Counted from the stretch's first letter, positions 19,796-27,740 are shown. The stretch is DNA of 38,682 bases from Acidobacteriota bacterium (GCA_003222635.1 QHWQ01000096.1:1-38682), one strand, 5' to 3'. Notes: generated by a model from the letters alone, not told the origin. Translations and numbers: made by a program.

Positions 19796-22700
19796 ATGAC
19801 GCGACCGCGTGCCGTCCTGCGTGCCTCGATTGTCCTCCTCTCGATCTGGGTTTCCCCGGAACAGGCAGCTCCCCAGGGCGACTGCGATCGTGCAAGCACT
19901 ACAGCGATCTTGCAGTGCCTCCTCGAGAATGGCCGGTACGCGGAAGCCGAGGATACGGCACGCCGCTGGCGTGCATCGGTCACCCAGCAGTTTGGAAACG
20001 AATCGGTAGACACCGCTGAAGTCTCGGATTACCTCGTGAAGGCGCTCGTCGGGGGAGGAAAAGGGGGACAGCCCGCGACGCTCGCGCTCGCTGATTCCGC
20101 CGTCAAGATAAGGATACGTCTACGATCCGGGACATCGTCATTGGACGTGTCGCTCGACAACCTGGCGACGGTGTACGTCGAGCATACCTTGGACGGCCTT
20201 GCGCAAGCACTCCTTTCCCAGGAACGTTTCAATGAGGCAAAGAGCGCCCTTGAGCGTTCCCGAACCATTCGTGAACGTAAGAAGAGCTCGTTGCCCGCGC
20301 TCGCACGAACGCTGGCCCTCACAGCGTTGCTCCACAAATACGACGGCCAGTACGCGACAGGCCTCGGCCTCACCGAAAATGCGCTGACACTCCTGAACGC
20401 TGCGGGCCCCCTCCACCCGCATCGATCGACCACGCTGCAAATTCGCGGCGATCTCCTTTTTCTGTCAGGCGACATTGCTGGTGCCGAACGTGCGTGGACC
20501 GATGCCCTTGACGTCGCGCAACGCACGGTGGGCCTGGAACATCCGCTCACGCTGCTGCTCATGCGTGAGCTGGCAGCCTCGGCCAAGGCGGCCGGGAATT
20601 TGCCGCGCGCACGGCAACTGCTCGAAACGGTGGCAGGCCTCGCGAAATCCGCTCTGGCGCGATGTCACCCGGAAACAACCTACGAGTTGAACGACCTGGC
20701 GAATCTGCTCGAGTACGACGGCGACTATCGGCGTTCACGGGCGCTCTACACGGAAGCGCTGTCCATCTCCGAAGAGTGTTTCGGCCGCAGTCATTCGCAA
20801 ACCGCGACGATCGTCCACAACCAGGCAGTCCTGTCGCTGACCACAGGCGATTACGCCGAAGCTCAGCGACTCGAACAACGTGCCCTGCGCATATGGTCGA
20901 CGAATCTCGGCGCCAGGCATCCGTACATCGCGCGTGTCCTGGACGTGCTGGCGGAGATCGCATCCGCGAGAGGAGATGTCGCGGCCGCGGAGAACTTCTA
21001 TAAGCGAGCCCTGGCCATCCGGCAGAAAGCCGGCGGCCCGGATTCTCCCGACGTCGCGTGGACGCTCACCAACCTGGCAACGGTCGCATACGCGGCGGGC
21101 CAGACACGCGTCGCTCTGGATCGCGTCAATGCGGCCACGGCCATCTACGACCGGAACGTGGGCGAGCAGCCTGACCATCGCGCTAACGCCTTTGTGCTTC
21201 GCGGCAAGGCGCTCTTGCGGCGTGGCGAATTCCCGCCGGCGCGCGACAGCTTCAACAGCGCGATAAATGAACGGACCCGCGTCTTCGGAGCGGCACATCC
21301 GCTCACCGCAAGCGCCCGCGCCGATCTCGCGCTCAGCGAGTTCGCTCTCGGATCCGTCAACACTGGCGCTGAGGATGCGCTCGCAGCGGAGCAGGTCGGC
21401 CGCGATCAACTGCGCTTCACGATCCGGTACATGCCGGAGCGTCAGGCGATGGCGTATGCGGCCGCGCGGCCGCGCGGTCTCGATCTGGCGCTGTCGATGG
21501 CAGTCGTTGAGCGATCCCTCGATCCCGCGCGTCTGCTGGACGCTGCAATCCGATCACGCGGTGTCATTCTTGACGAACTCGCGGGAAGAGCTCAATCCGC
21601 CTCTGGTGGCGGGGACCCAGCGCTGGCAGTGCTCGATACCGCCGTGCTCGCGGCCCGCCAGCGATTCGCCACGTTAATGGTGCGCAGTCTCGACGGCGCC
21701 GATGCCGCATCCACGCGGCTTCTCGAGGACGCTCGCCAACAGAAGGAGGATGCGGAGCGGGCGCTCGCGGAACGGAGCGCTGCGGCGAGGGAAGAAACGC
21801 AGCGTGCACAGATCGGGCTCGACGAGGTGCGACGTGCGCTGCCTGCCGGGTCAGCCCTCGTGTCCTTTGTCCGATACGAACGCACGTCGGTCCTGATGCG
21901 ATCGTCACGTCCCACAGTCACGACGAGTGCGTCATACGCAGCCTTCATCACACGTGCGGAGAGCGACGAGGTCCGCTTCATCCCGCTCGGCTCCGCTTCA
22001 TCGCTCGAGCGTCTCGTCGACGCGTGGCGCGCCGAGGCCGGCGGACGCTCGATCGCGACTGGCCTGACGCCGCGCGACGCGGAGCGACGGTACCGAGCGG
22101 CTGCGGCGGCGCTGCGCGCCCGCATCTGGGATCCGCTCGACGCATCATTGGCAGGCGCAACGCGAATCTTCATCGTCCCGGACGCCTCGTTGAATCTCGT
22201 CACCTTCGCCGCGTTTCCCGCGGCGCGTGGCTATCTCGTGGAAACCGGCGTAAGCCTTCACTACCTGACGACGGAACGTGATCTCGTTCGCACGTCCGGA
22301 CCGTCTGGACAGGGACTGCTTGCGCTCGGCGGCCCGTCGTTCGGTGGTGAGACGACAACGCCGCCAGCCGCGGCGGCTCGCGGCTCTGGCTGCGGATCCA
22401 TCGGATCGCTCCACTTTGACGATCTGCCCGGGACCCGCGCCGAAGTGCACGATATCGCGAGCATCTGGGGTAATCCACGCGACGTCGTCGTGCTGAGTGG
22501 CCGCGCCGCAACCAAAGCCGCGCTCACCAGCGCCATCGCGGGGCATCGCGTTGTGCATCTCGCCACGCACGGCTTCTTTCTTAGACCCGAGTGCGAGGCT
22601 GCCCTTCCCACGACGCGTGGTGTCGGAGGTCTCATCAGCGGACGCGCACCCGCAGCCGTCGACAATCCGCTGCTGCTCTCGGGACTTGCTCTCGCCGGAG

Positions 22701-23092
22701 TCAATGCGCTGTCGGGGGCGCGCCAAAGCGACGGCATCCTCAACGCCGAAGAGATCGCCGGACTCAACCTGCAGGGCACCGAGTGGGCGGTCTTGTCCGC
22801 GTGCGACACGGGACTCGGTCAGATCACGGCGGGCGAAGGCGTGTTCGGTCTCCGCCGGGCGCTGCAAATTGCCGGCGTGCACACCATCATCATGAGCCTC
22901 TGGTCAGTCGAAGATCAGGCGACGCGCGAGTGGATGAAGGCGCTTTACGAAGCGCGCCTCGCGCAACGCCTCGACACGCCCGGCGCCGTGCGCGCAGCGA
23001 GCCTGCAGACGCTCCGGCAGCGGCGCGCGAAGGGCCAGAGCACGCATCCGTTCTACTGGGCCGCGTTCGTCGCCGCCGGTGACTGGCGCTAG
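19796..23092 (+). CDS. Exported TPR-CHAT protein (caspase-fold peptidase)
   Basis: A 1098-residue protein with three parts. An N-terminal signal-peptide-like stretch (MTRPRAVLRASIVLLSIWVS, then AAPQG) predicts export. About 600 residues of tetratricopeptide repeats follow, partly of the 42-residue kinesin-light-chain type (for example SPDVAWTLTNLATVAYAAG). After a coiled-coil-like A/E/R-rich segment (about 625-680) comes the C-terminal CHAT domain (about 790-1098). Its catalytic pair is H925 (VVHLATHGFF) and C1003 (VLSACDTGLG), with GEGVFGLRRALQIAGV after it. The ATG at 19796 has GAGG seven bases upstream; a GTG two codons earlier is poorly placed. CHAT proteins are peptidases of the caspase clan, often activated through their repeat domain. 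The gene ends the operon and overlaps a minus-strand gene by 4 bp. Confidence 0.92.
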   Translation: MTRPRAVLRASIVLLSIWVSPEQAAPQGDCDRASTTAILQCLLENGRYAEAEDTARRWRASVTQQFGNESVDTAEVSDYLVKALVGGGKGGQPATLALADSAVKIRIRLRSGTSSLDVSLDNLATVYVEHTLDGLAQALLSQERFNEAKSALERSRTIRERKKSSLPALARTLALTALLHKYDGQYATGLGLTENALTLLNAAGPLHPHRSTTLQIRGDLLFLSGDIAGAERAWTDALDVAQRTVGLEHPLTLLLMRELAASAKAAGNLPRARQLLETVAGLAKSALARCHPETTYELNDLANLLEYDGDYRRSRALYTEALSISEECFGRSHSQTATIVHNQAVLSLTTGDYAEAQRLEQRALRIWSTNLGARHPYIARVLDVLAEIASARGDVAAAENFYKRALAIRQKAGGPDSPDVAWTLTNLATVAYAAGQTRVALDRVNAATAIYDRNVGEQPDHRANAFVLRGKALLRRGEFPPARDSFNSAINERTRVFGAAHPLTASARADLALSEFALGSVNTGAEDALAAEQVGRDQLRFTIRYMPERQAMAYAAARPRGLDLALSMAVVERSLDPARLLDAAIRSRGVILDELAGRAQSASGGGDPALAVLDTAVLAARQRFATLMVRSLDGADAASTRLLEDARQQKEDAERALAERSAAAREETQRAQIGLDEVRRALPAGSALVSFVRYERTSVLMRSSRPTVTTSASYAAFITRAESDEVRFIPLGSASSLERLVDAWRAEAGGRSIATGLTPRDAERRYRAAAAALRARIWDPLDASLAGATRIFIVPDASLNLVTFAAFPAARGYLVETGVSLHYLTTERDLVRTSGPSGQGLLALGGPSFGGETTTPPAAAARGSGCGSIGSLHFDDLPGTRAEVHDIASIWGNPRDVVVLSGRAATKAALTSAIAGHRVVHLATHGFFLRPECEAALPTTRGVGGLISGRAPAAVDNPLLLSGLALAGVNALSGARQSDGILNAEEIAGLNLQGTEWAVLSACDTGLGQITAGEGVFGLRRALQIAGVHTIIMSLWSVEDQATREWMKALYEARLAQRLDTPGAVRAASLQTLRQRRAKGQSTHPFYWAAFVAAGDWR

Positions 23093-23358
23093 CTTCTGAG
23101 ACGCGCGTGACCAGGATCGGTGGGACCGGCCGCGCGATCCTGGGCGCGCTTGCGCAGCACCACCACGAGGCCGACGAGCAAGCCCGCAATCGCCGCGACA
23201 ATCATCACCAGGCCGACAAAGCCGACGGACCCGAGCACGACGTCACCCATCGTGATCTCGCGCGTCACGGGCGGCTGATGGATCGTTTCGATGATGATCG
23301 GCTTGCCGGGCGAGGGGCCCGGCGTCGGCGCGGGCGCCGGGGTTGGCTGCTGGAGCAC
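23089..23358 (-). CDS. Small single-span membrane protein, unknown function
   Basis: An 89-residue product with a proline-rich N-terminus (PTPAPAPTPGPSPGKP). One strong hydrophobic segment (about residues 40-68, VVLGSVGFVGLVMIVAAIAGLLVGLVVVL) is followed by a basic tail (RKRAQDRAA), giving an N-out orientation by the positive-inside rule. I do not recognise the family. The start is a GTG two bases after the aminopeptidase stop, so it is probably translated from the same message. The 3' end overlaps the convergent CHAT gene by 4 bp. It is short but the hydrophobic design argues that it is real. Confidence 0.6.
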   Translation of the reverse strand: MLQQPTPAPAPTPGPSPGKPIIIETIHQPPVTREITMGDVVLGSVGFVGLVMIVAAIAGLLVGLVVVLRKRAQDRAAGPTDPGHARLRS

Positions 23359-23360
23359 GG

Positions 23361-24733
23361 TTATTTCAGATTACCCCACGCGTCCACATCGAGGGCGAGC
23401 TCGACGAGCGTGCGGACGCCGACGCCCGTCGCGCCCTTCGGCTGATACGGCTTCGTCTCTTCCGCCCACGCGGTGCCGGCAATGTCCATGTGCACCCACG
23501 GCAGCTCGCCGGCGAACTCCTTGATGAACAGCGCGGCGCTGATGGCGCCGCCCGCGCGGCCGCCGGTGTTGGTGAAGTCGGCAATCTCGCTCTTCAGCAG
23601 ATCCTTGTAGTCGTCGAACAGCGGCATCGGCCACGATCGATCGCCGGCGCGCTCGCTGGCGCGGCGCACCTGCTCGACCCACTCGGCCGGTCTGCCGAAG
23701 AGCCCGCTCGTCGTCCGGCCGAGCGCGACGACGCACGCGCCGGTCAGCGTCGCGACGTCCACCAGATGCGTGACGCCCAGCGTGCGCGCGTACCACAGCG
23801 CGTCGCCGAGAATCAGACGGCCCTCGGCATCGGTGTTGAGCACCTCGACGGTCTTCCCTTCCGCGCTCGTGAGGATGTCGCCCGGCTTCATCGCCCGGCC
23901 GCCCGGCATGTTCTCGGTGGCGGGAATGACGCCGATGCACGCGATCGGCGCGCGCAGCCGCGACAACGCGGCCATCGCGCAGAGCACCGCGGCGCCGCCG
24001 GACATGTCGTCCTTCATCTTGTCCATGTTGTCGGAGGGCTTGATGGAGATGCCGCCGGTGTCGAAGGTGATGCCCTTGCCGACCAGCACCACCGGCGCCT
24101 CGCCCTTGGCCGCGCCCTGGTAGCGCGCGACGATGAAGCGCGGCGGCTCGGCCGAGCCCTGGGCCACGGCCAGGAACGATCCCATGCCGATCTTCTCGAT
24201 CTGCTTGCGGTCGAGCACCTCAACCTTGAGGCCTTGCTCCTTGCCGAGCTGCTTGGCCTGGTCGGCCAGGTAGGTCGGCGTGCAGTGGTTGCCGTCGTTC
24301 CCTCGTAGTTGGCGAGCACCGCGCCTTCGGCGAGCGCCTGCACCACGCGGTCCAGCGTGATGCCCTCGATCGCGCGGCAGAGGATCGCGATGCTCGTGAG
24401 ACGCCGCTGCCGTGCGAAAAGCCCGCCGATCGTCGCGATGCGGCGGATGCGCTCGGTGGTGATTTCGCGCCGCGGGCCGGCGCCCACCCAGAGAGCGCGC
24501 CGGCTCTTCCAGCTGTCGCCGCCAACCGGCGTCACCAACTGCTCGTACAGCTTGCCGGTGAACTCGCCGCGCTTCCGCGCGGCCGCATATTCGCCGCCCG
24601 AGGCGCGATCCAGGTCCGCCTCGTCGCCCAGCGTGTCGTCGTCGAAGACGGGAATTATCAGGAGATCGGTGTCGAGGTCGCGCGTCTTCCGCGCCGTGGC
24701 CGCCACGGCCGGTGTCTTGTGCACGTCTTGCAT
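23361..24733 (-). pseudogene. pepA: Leucyl aminopeptidase (M17), broken by deletion and frameshift
   Basis: M17 aminopeptidases remove N-terminal residues using two metal ions. The first frame runs from 24733 (ATG; a GTG at 24724 has better-spaced GGAG) through LTSIAILCRAIEGITLDRVVQALAEGAVLANYEG, then goes wrong near 24290-24305. The remainder is in another frame: GNHCTPTYLADQAKQL, the metal/substrate motif VLVGKGITFDTGGISIKP, NMPGGRAMKPGD, the signature NTDAEGRLILGDAL, DVATLTGACVVALG and GGRAGGAISAALF. It stops at 23361. Compared with the family, about 45-50 residues between YEG and the GN-x-x-TPTYLA segment are gone, and the frame changes. All active-site motifs survive in the second part, but the protein as written is interrupted. 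A true mutation or an assembly loss are both possible. Confidence 0.88.
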
Positions 24734-24749
24734 CTCCGCGTTGCAGTCC

Positions 24750-24779
24750 TTGTGGGGCGGACTCGGGGCGTCTTAGAAT
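24750..24779 (+). promoter_or_regulatory. Possible promoter for the PKD-like secreted protein
   Basis: TTGTGG (24750-24755) and TAGAAT (24774-24779) with 18 bp between them, 27 bp before the next gene's ATG. The 73-bp gap also serves the oppositely directed aminopeptidase gene. Boxes are imperfect. Confidence 0.4.
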
Positions 24780-24806
24780 CGAAGGCGCCAGCTCAGAGGA
24801 CCAATC

Positions 24807-25244
24807 ATGACTGACCCACGTCGCGCGCTCTATACGATCGCTGCGCTTGCCGCCGCTCTGGTGGCCTCGGGGCCTCTCTGGGCCGCGCAGCGCGACGCCG
24901 ACAAGAAACCAAGTCTATCACTCAAGGCGAATCCGCCCGCGGGCTTCGCGCCTCTTCGCGTGCACCTCACCGTCGATGTGCGGGGTGGCGCTAACGACTA
25001 CGCCGAGTTCTACTGCCCGACCGTGCAGTGGGACTGGGACGACGGAACGATTTCGGAAAACTCCGAAGACTGCGAGCCGTACGAAGCCGGCAAGAGCACG
25101 ATCCAGCGCCGCTACAGCGCCGACCATACATTCCGCCTCTCGGGCGACTACCGCCTGTCGTTCCGGATCAAGCAGAAGGACAAGGTGATCGCGGCGACCA
25201 CGACCACGCTGACCGTGCGCGCCGGCGCCAACGAAGGCTTTTGA
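24807..25244 (+). CDS. Small secreted PKD-like domain protein
   Basis: A 145-residue protein with a Sec signal peptide (hydrophobic stretch IAALAAALVASGPLWAA, cleavage likely after WAA). A single immunoglobulin-like PKD domain follows. It starts SLKANPPAGFAPLRVHLTVDV, a typical PKD opening, has the characteristic WDWDDGTISEN turn (about residues 75-85), and ends with VTTTTLTVRA-type strands. Two cysteines (in FYCPTVQW and SEDCEPYE) may form a disulphide bridge. PKD domains generally mediate protein-protein or polysaccharide contacts outside the cell. GAGGA sits about six bases before the ATG. It is divergent from pepA and a partner cannot be named. Confidence 0.75.
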   Translation: MTDPRRALYTIAALAAALVASGPLWAAQRDADKKPSLSLKANPPAGFAPLRVHLTVDVRGGANDYAEFYCPTVQWDWDDGTISENSEDCEPYEAGKSTIQRRYSADHTFRLSGDYRLSFRIKQKDKVIAATTTTLTVRAGANEGF

Positions 25245-25245
25245 C

Positions 25246-25340
25246 CATCTTCAATCTGCAATCTGCAATTTGAGCATTGGAAAGATCGCAGGCACGATGT
25301 GCACATCGATACTCAAATAGAAGATTGAAGATTGAAGATG
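25246..25340. repeat. 95-bp inverted-repeat element with internal palindrome
   Basis: Two 29-nt arms (25246-25274 and 25312-25340) are inverted copies that match at 26 of 29 positions. They are built from short CAATCT/AGATTG units. The 37-nt loop holds a perfect 14-nt palindrome, CGATGTGCACATCG (25295-25308). The element begins one base after the PKD-gene stop, and its right end contains the ATG of the next gene. It is AT-rich against a GC-rich background. No coding capacity is seen. Confidence 0.8.
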
Positions 25341-25778
25341 ACCGCGACAGAACAGGTGATGTCGGAGATCCAGGGGCGCGTGCGCGAGCGCGTGCGGGCC
25401 GAGCTCGTGAGGCATGGCGCGTCGGGCGCGCTCGAAGACCCCGCCCTCTTTGCCGAGATCGATGCGCTGCTGCGGACGGCTATCGAGCGGAGCCAGCCGT
25501 CGGCGCTGCTGCTGCCGGAGCTGCTCGGCGATCCCTCGACGTGGCGTCTGGAGACCTCGATCAAGTACCAGACGCATCGCGGCGCCGCCGGCGCGCCGAT
25601 CATCTTCGTCAAGCAGCGCATCCTGATGCCGCTGCTGCGCTGGTTCTACGAGTTCAACCGCGACAACTTCGAGCGGCAGCGCCGGATCAATCAGGTGTTG
25701 TTCGCCTGCGTGCAGGAGCTGGCGATCGAAACGACCCGGTTGCGCCGCGAGCTGCGCGAGCTGTCCGGCCGTCAGTGA
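25338..25778 (+). CDS. Conserved hypothetical protein next to a glycosyltransferase
   Basis: A 146-residue soluble, mainly helical protein. I do not know its biochemical role. Visible features are an N-terminal charged helix (EIQGRVRERVRAELVRHG), a segment ALFAEIDALLRTAIE, then LLLPELLGDPSTWRLETSIKYQTHR. A conserved-looking block IIFVKQRILMPLLRWFYEFNRDNFERQRRINQVLFACVQELAIET precedes a helical tail rich in arginine and leucine. Similar blocks are, from memory, found at the front of sugar- or methyl-transferring enzymes, so a cell-surface polysaccharide role is plausible but unproven. The ATG lies in the right arm of the 95-bp inverted repeat; a TTG two codons earlier is the alternative. The glycosyltransferase follows after 25 bases. 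Confidence 0.65.
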   Translation: MTATEQVMSEIQGRVRERVRAELVRHGASGALEDPALFAEIDALLRTAIERSQPSALLLPELLGDPSTWRLETSIKYQTHRGAAGAPIIFVKQRILMPLLRWFYEFNRDNFERQRRINQVLFACVQELAIETTRLRRELRELSGRQ

Positions 25779-25803
25779 GATCAGTCTGGTTCCCGTTTCA
25801 GGA

Positions 25804-26997
25804 TTGAAACTCGCGTTCGTCGTTCAGCGCTACGGCGCCGGCATCGCGGGCGGTTCGGAAATGCACTGCCGCCACCTCGCCGAGCGCCTCTCATCTCGCC
25901 ACGACGTCGCCGTCCTCACGACGACCGCGCGCGACTACGTCACATGGCAGAACGTGCTGCCCGCGGGCGTGGCCGTCGAGGATGGTGTGCGCGTGCACCG
26001 GTTTCCGATCGCGCGGCCGCGCAACCTCAAGGCGTTCGCCGATCTCAGCGACGAGGTATTCGATGATCTGGGCTCGACGCCAGATCGCGAGGAGGAATGG
26101 TTTCGCGCCAACGGACCTGATGCGCCCGCGTTGCTCGAGCATCTTCGCGCGCACGGGTCGGAGTACGACCTCGTGCTCTTCTGGGCGTTTCGCTATGCGC
26201 CGAGCTATTTCGGCCTGCCGCTCGTCGCGGATCGCGCGATTCTCGTGCCGACCGCGGAAGAAGATCCCGCCGTCGAGCTCGACGTGCTGCCAGAGTATTT
26301 CGCGCGTGCCGCGGGATATCTCTTTCTGACGCCAGAAGAGGAAGCACTCGTGTCCACGCGCGCGGGGCGATCGCTGCAGCCGTCGCGCGTCATCGGCCTC
26401 GGCCTCGAGCCGGAGCGCGATCGGCATCCGTCGCGCGAAGCGCTCGATCGTCTCGGTATTCCCCGCGACTTCGTGCTCTATCTGGGTCGCGTCGATCGCA
26501 ACAAGGGATGCGCCGCGCTTCTCGAATACTTTCAGGAGTACATCGCCGAAGGCGGTGACACGACGCTCGTGCTCGCGGGTCCGTCGACGCTGCCGATTCC
26601 CGAGCATCCGCGGATTCGCGCGCTCGGCTACGTTGCGGACGACGTTCGCCACGCGCTGCTGGCGCATGCGGGCGCGCTGATCGTGCCGTCGCCGTACGAA
26701 AGCCTCAGCATCGTGCTGCTCGAGGCGTGGAATCACGCGACGCTGGCATTGGTCAATGCGTACTGCAAGGTCCTGAAAGGCCAGGTGCAGCGCGCTGATG
26801 GCGGGCTCTACTACCGCTCCTCGCGCGAATTCCAGGAGGCGCTCTCGTGGCTGCTCGCAAACGATGCGGAGCGCCGTGAGCTTGGCGTACAGGGGCTCGC
26901 CTACGTCGAGCGCGAATATCGATGGCCGACCGTGATCGAGCGCGTCGAGAGCCTGCTCGAGGAAGTCAGTCGACGACGGTCAGCGGCACGGGCGTGA
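25804..26997 (+). CDS. Family 4-type glycosyltransferase
   Basis: Retaining GT-B glycosyltransferase of 397 residues, likely transferring a nucleotide-activated sugar during cell-surface polysaccharide assembly. The N-terminal fold begins MKLAFVVQRYGAGIAGGSEMHCRHLAERLS, typical of GT4 acceptor domains. The donor half starts about residue 217 (DFVLYLGRVDRNKG). The nucleotide-sugar motif PSPYESLSIVLLEAW (about 297-311) has the two glutamates of the E-x7-E signature. No membrane helix is present. The start is a TTG (MKLAF is the expected beginning), with AGGA overlapping it. The 3' end overlaps the convergent JAMM gene by 32 bp. Donor and acceptor cannot be named. Confidence 0.86.
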   Translation: MKLAFVVQRYGAGIAGGSEMHCRHLAERLSSRHDVAVLTTTARDYVTWQNVLPAGVAVEDGVRVHRFPIARPRNLKAFADLSDEVFDDLGSTPDREEEWFRANGPDAPALLEHLRAHGSEYDLVLFWAFRYAPSYFGLPLVADRAILVPTAEEDPAVELDVLPEYFARAAGYLFLTPEEEALVSTRAGRSLQPSRVIGLGLEPERDRHPSREALDRLGIPRDFVLYLGRVDRNKGCAALLEYFQEYIAEGGDTTLVLAGPSTLPIPEHPRIRALGYVADDVRHALLAHAGALIVPSPYESLSIVLLEAWNHATLALVNAYCKVLKGQVQRADGGLYYRSSREFQEALSWLLANDAERRELGVQGLAYVEREYRWPTVIERVESLLEEVSRRRSAARA

Positions 26998-27418
26998 GCG
27001 TGTCGCCCGCGAGCGTGTAGGCGGCGATCTGCATGCCGGCTCCGCCCAGCCCGACGATCACGAACACAAAATCACGAAACGCCTGCGCGTTGTCCGTTTC
27101 CGACGGCTCCGGCGTGCCGCGCGGATGCGAATGGTAGGCGCCGATGACGGCGAAATTCTCTGACTGCTGTTCGTTGATGCGGCGGCACCGGCGGATCTGC
27201 GCGAAGTAGTCGACGGGAGAGATCTCGTAGCGCTTCGTCGGCTCCGATGCTCCGTTGCTGCAGGGGATTGCTTCCAGTACGTAGGGTCCGGCTTTAGCCG
27301 GACCTGCCGTTGCTTCAGCCGGACCCTTCCCCACCAGCAATCCGCAGCACTCATTCGGCGCATCGCGGCGCGCGTGCGCGACGATTGCCGTCAGCGCCTC
27401 GCGATCGATGCGTATCAT
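26966..27418 (-). CDS. JAMM/MPN-domain metallopeptidase (Mov34 family)
   Basis: A 150-residue zinc isopeptidase-type protein. The complete JAMM signature is present: E23 (APNECCGLLVG), then H96-S-H98-P, seven residues, S106, two residues and D109 (HSHPRGTPEPSETD). Bacterial relatives process ubiquitin-like or sulphur-carrier proteins such as ThiS/MoaD types, but no such gene is nearby, so the substrate is open. A REP-like palindrome inside the gene encodes AGPAKAGPYV (about residues 37-47), in the variable loop between the first zinc-domain strand and RYEISPVDYF. The ATG at 27418 starts MIRIDREALTAIV; a GTG five codons earlier is possible. The 5' end faces the BrnT promoter, and the 3' end overlaps the glycosyltransferase gene. 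Confidence 0.88.
   Translation of the reverse strand: MIRIDREALTAIVAHARRDAPNECCGLLVGKGPAEATAGPAKAGPYVLEAIPCSNGASEPTKRYEISPVDYFAQIRRCRRINEQQSENFAVIGAYHSHPRGTPEPSETDNAQAFRDFVFVIVGLGGAGMQIAAYTLAGDTLTPVPLTVVD
27286..27325. repeat. REP-like palindrome inside the JAMM gene
   Basis: Hairpin GTCCGGCT-TT-AGCCGGAC (27286-27303), followed by an inverted partial copy GCTTCAGCCGGACC (27312-27325). It lies within coding sequence of the JAMM gene and is read in frame on the minus strand. Confidence 0.82.
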
Positions 27419-27453
27419 TGACTTGGAGTCCACGCGTCTTTACGATATGTAAA
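27418..27453 (+). promoter_or_regulatory. brnTA promoter with operator palindrome
   Basis: TTGACT (27418-27423) and TACGAT (27441-27446) are 17 bp apart, a good sigma-70 promoter. A perfect inverted repeat TTTAC-GATAT-GTAAA (27439-27453) covers the -10 box, as expected for an autorepressed toxin-antitoxin operon. The predicted transcript leader before the ATG at 27459 is only about five to ten bases. BrnA is known to repress its own operon in characterised systems; the site here is inferred. Confidence 0.72.
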
Positions 27454-27458
27454 TACGA

Positions 27459-27740
27459 ATGCAGTTCGAATGGGATGAGGCCAAGAGCCAATCGAACCTG
27501 CAGAAACACGGCCTGAGCTTCGCTGACGCGCCGCTCGTTTTCGACGGCCGGACGTTGACCTTCGAAGACGTGCGTCAGGATTACGGCGAGCCGCGCTATC
27601 TCACCGTTGGCATCCTCGAAGGGCGAGTCGTCATTATCGCCCACACCCTACGCGGAAGCGTGACGCGTATTATCTCGATGAGGAAAGGCAATGCCCGCGA
27701 AACGTTACGTTATCAAGAGCGACTTGAAAAGAGTGGATAG
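27459..27740 (+). CDS. brnT: BrnT family toxin
   Basis: A 93-residue RelE-like ribonuclease toxin of the type II BrnT/BrnA module. Family features are the start FEWDEAKSQSNLQKHGLSFADAPLVF, the RYLTVGILEGRVVIIAHTLRGSVTRIISMRKGNARE core (residues about 46-81), and a basic C-terminal end (RYQERLE). The conserved RIISMRKGNARE block is characteristic. Such toxins cleave RNA and stop translation under stress; activity here is inferred. The start codon follows the promoter very closely without a clear ribosome-binding site. The gene overlaps brnA by 50 bp. The pair is visibly richer in A and T than its neighbours, which suggests horizontal gain. Confidence 0.92.
   Translation: MQFEWDEAKSQSNLQKHGLSFADAPLVFDGRTLTFEDVRQDYGEPRYLTVGILEGRVVIIAHTLRGSVTRIISMRKGNARETLRYQERLEKSG

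Noticed and set aside
25246-25340. CRISPR-like repeat
   Set aside because: The short CAATCT units are inverted arms with no regular spacers, and no cas gene is near.
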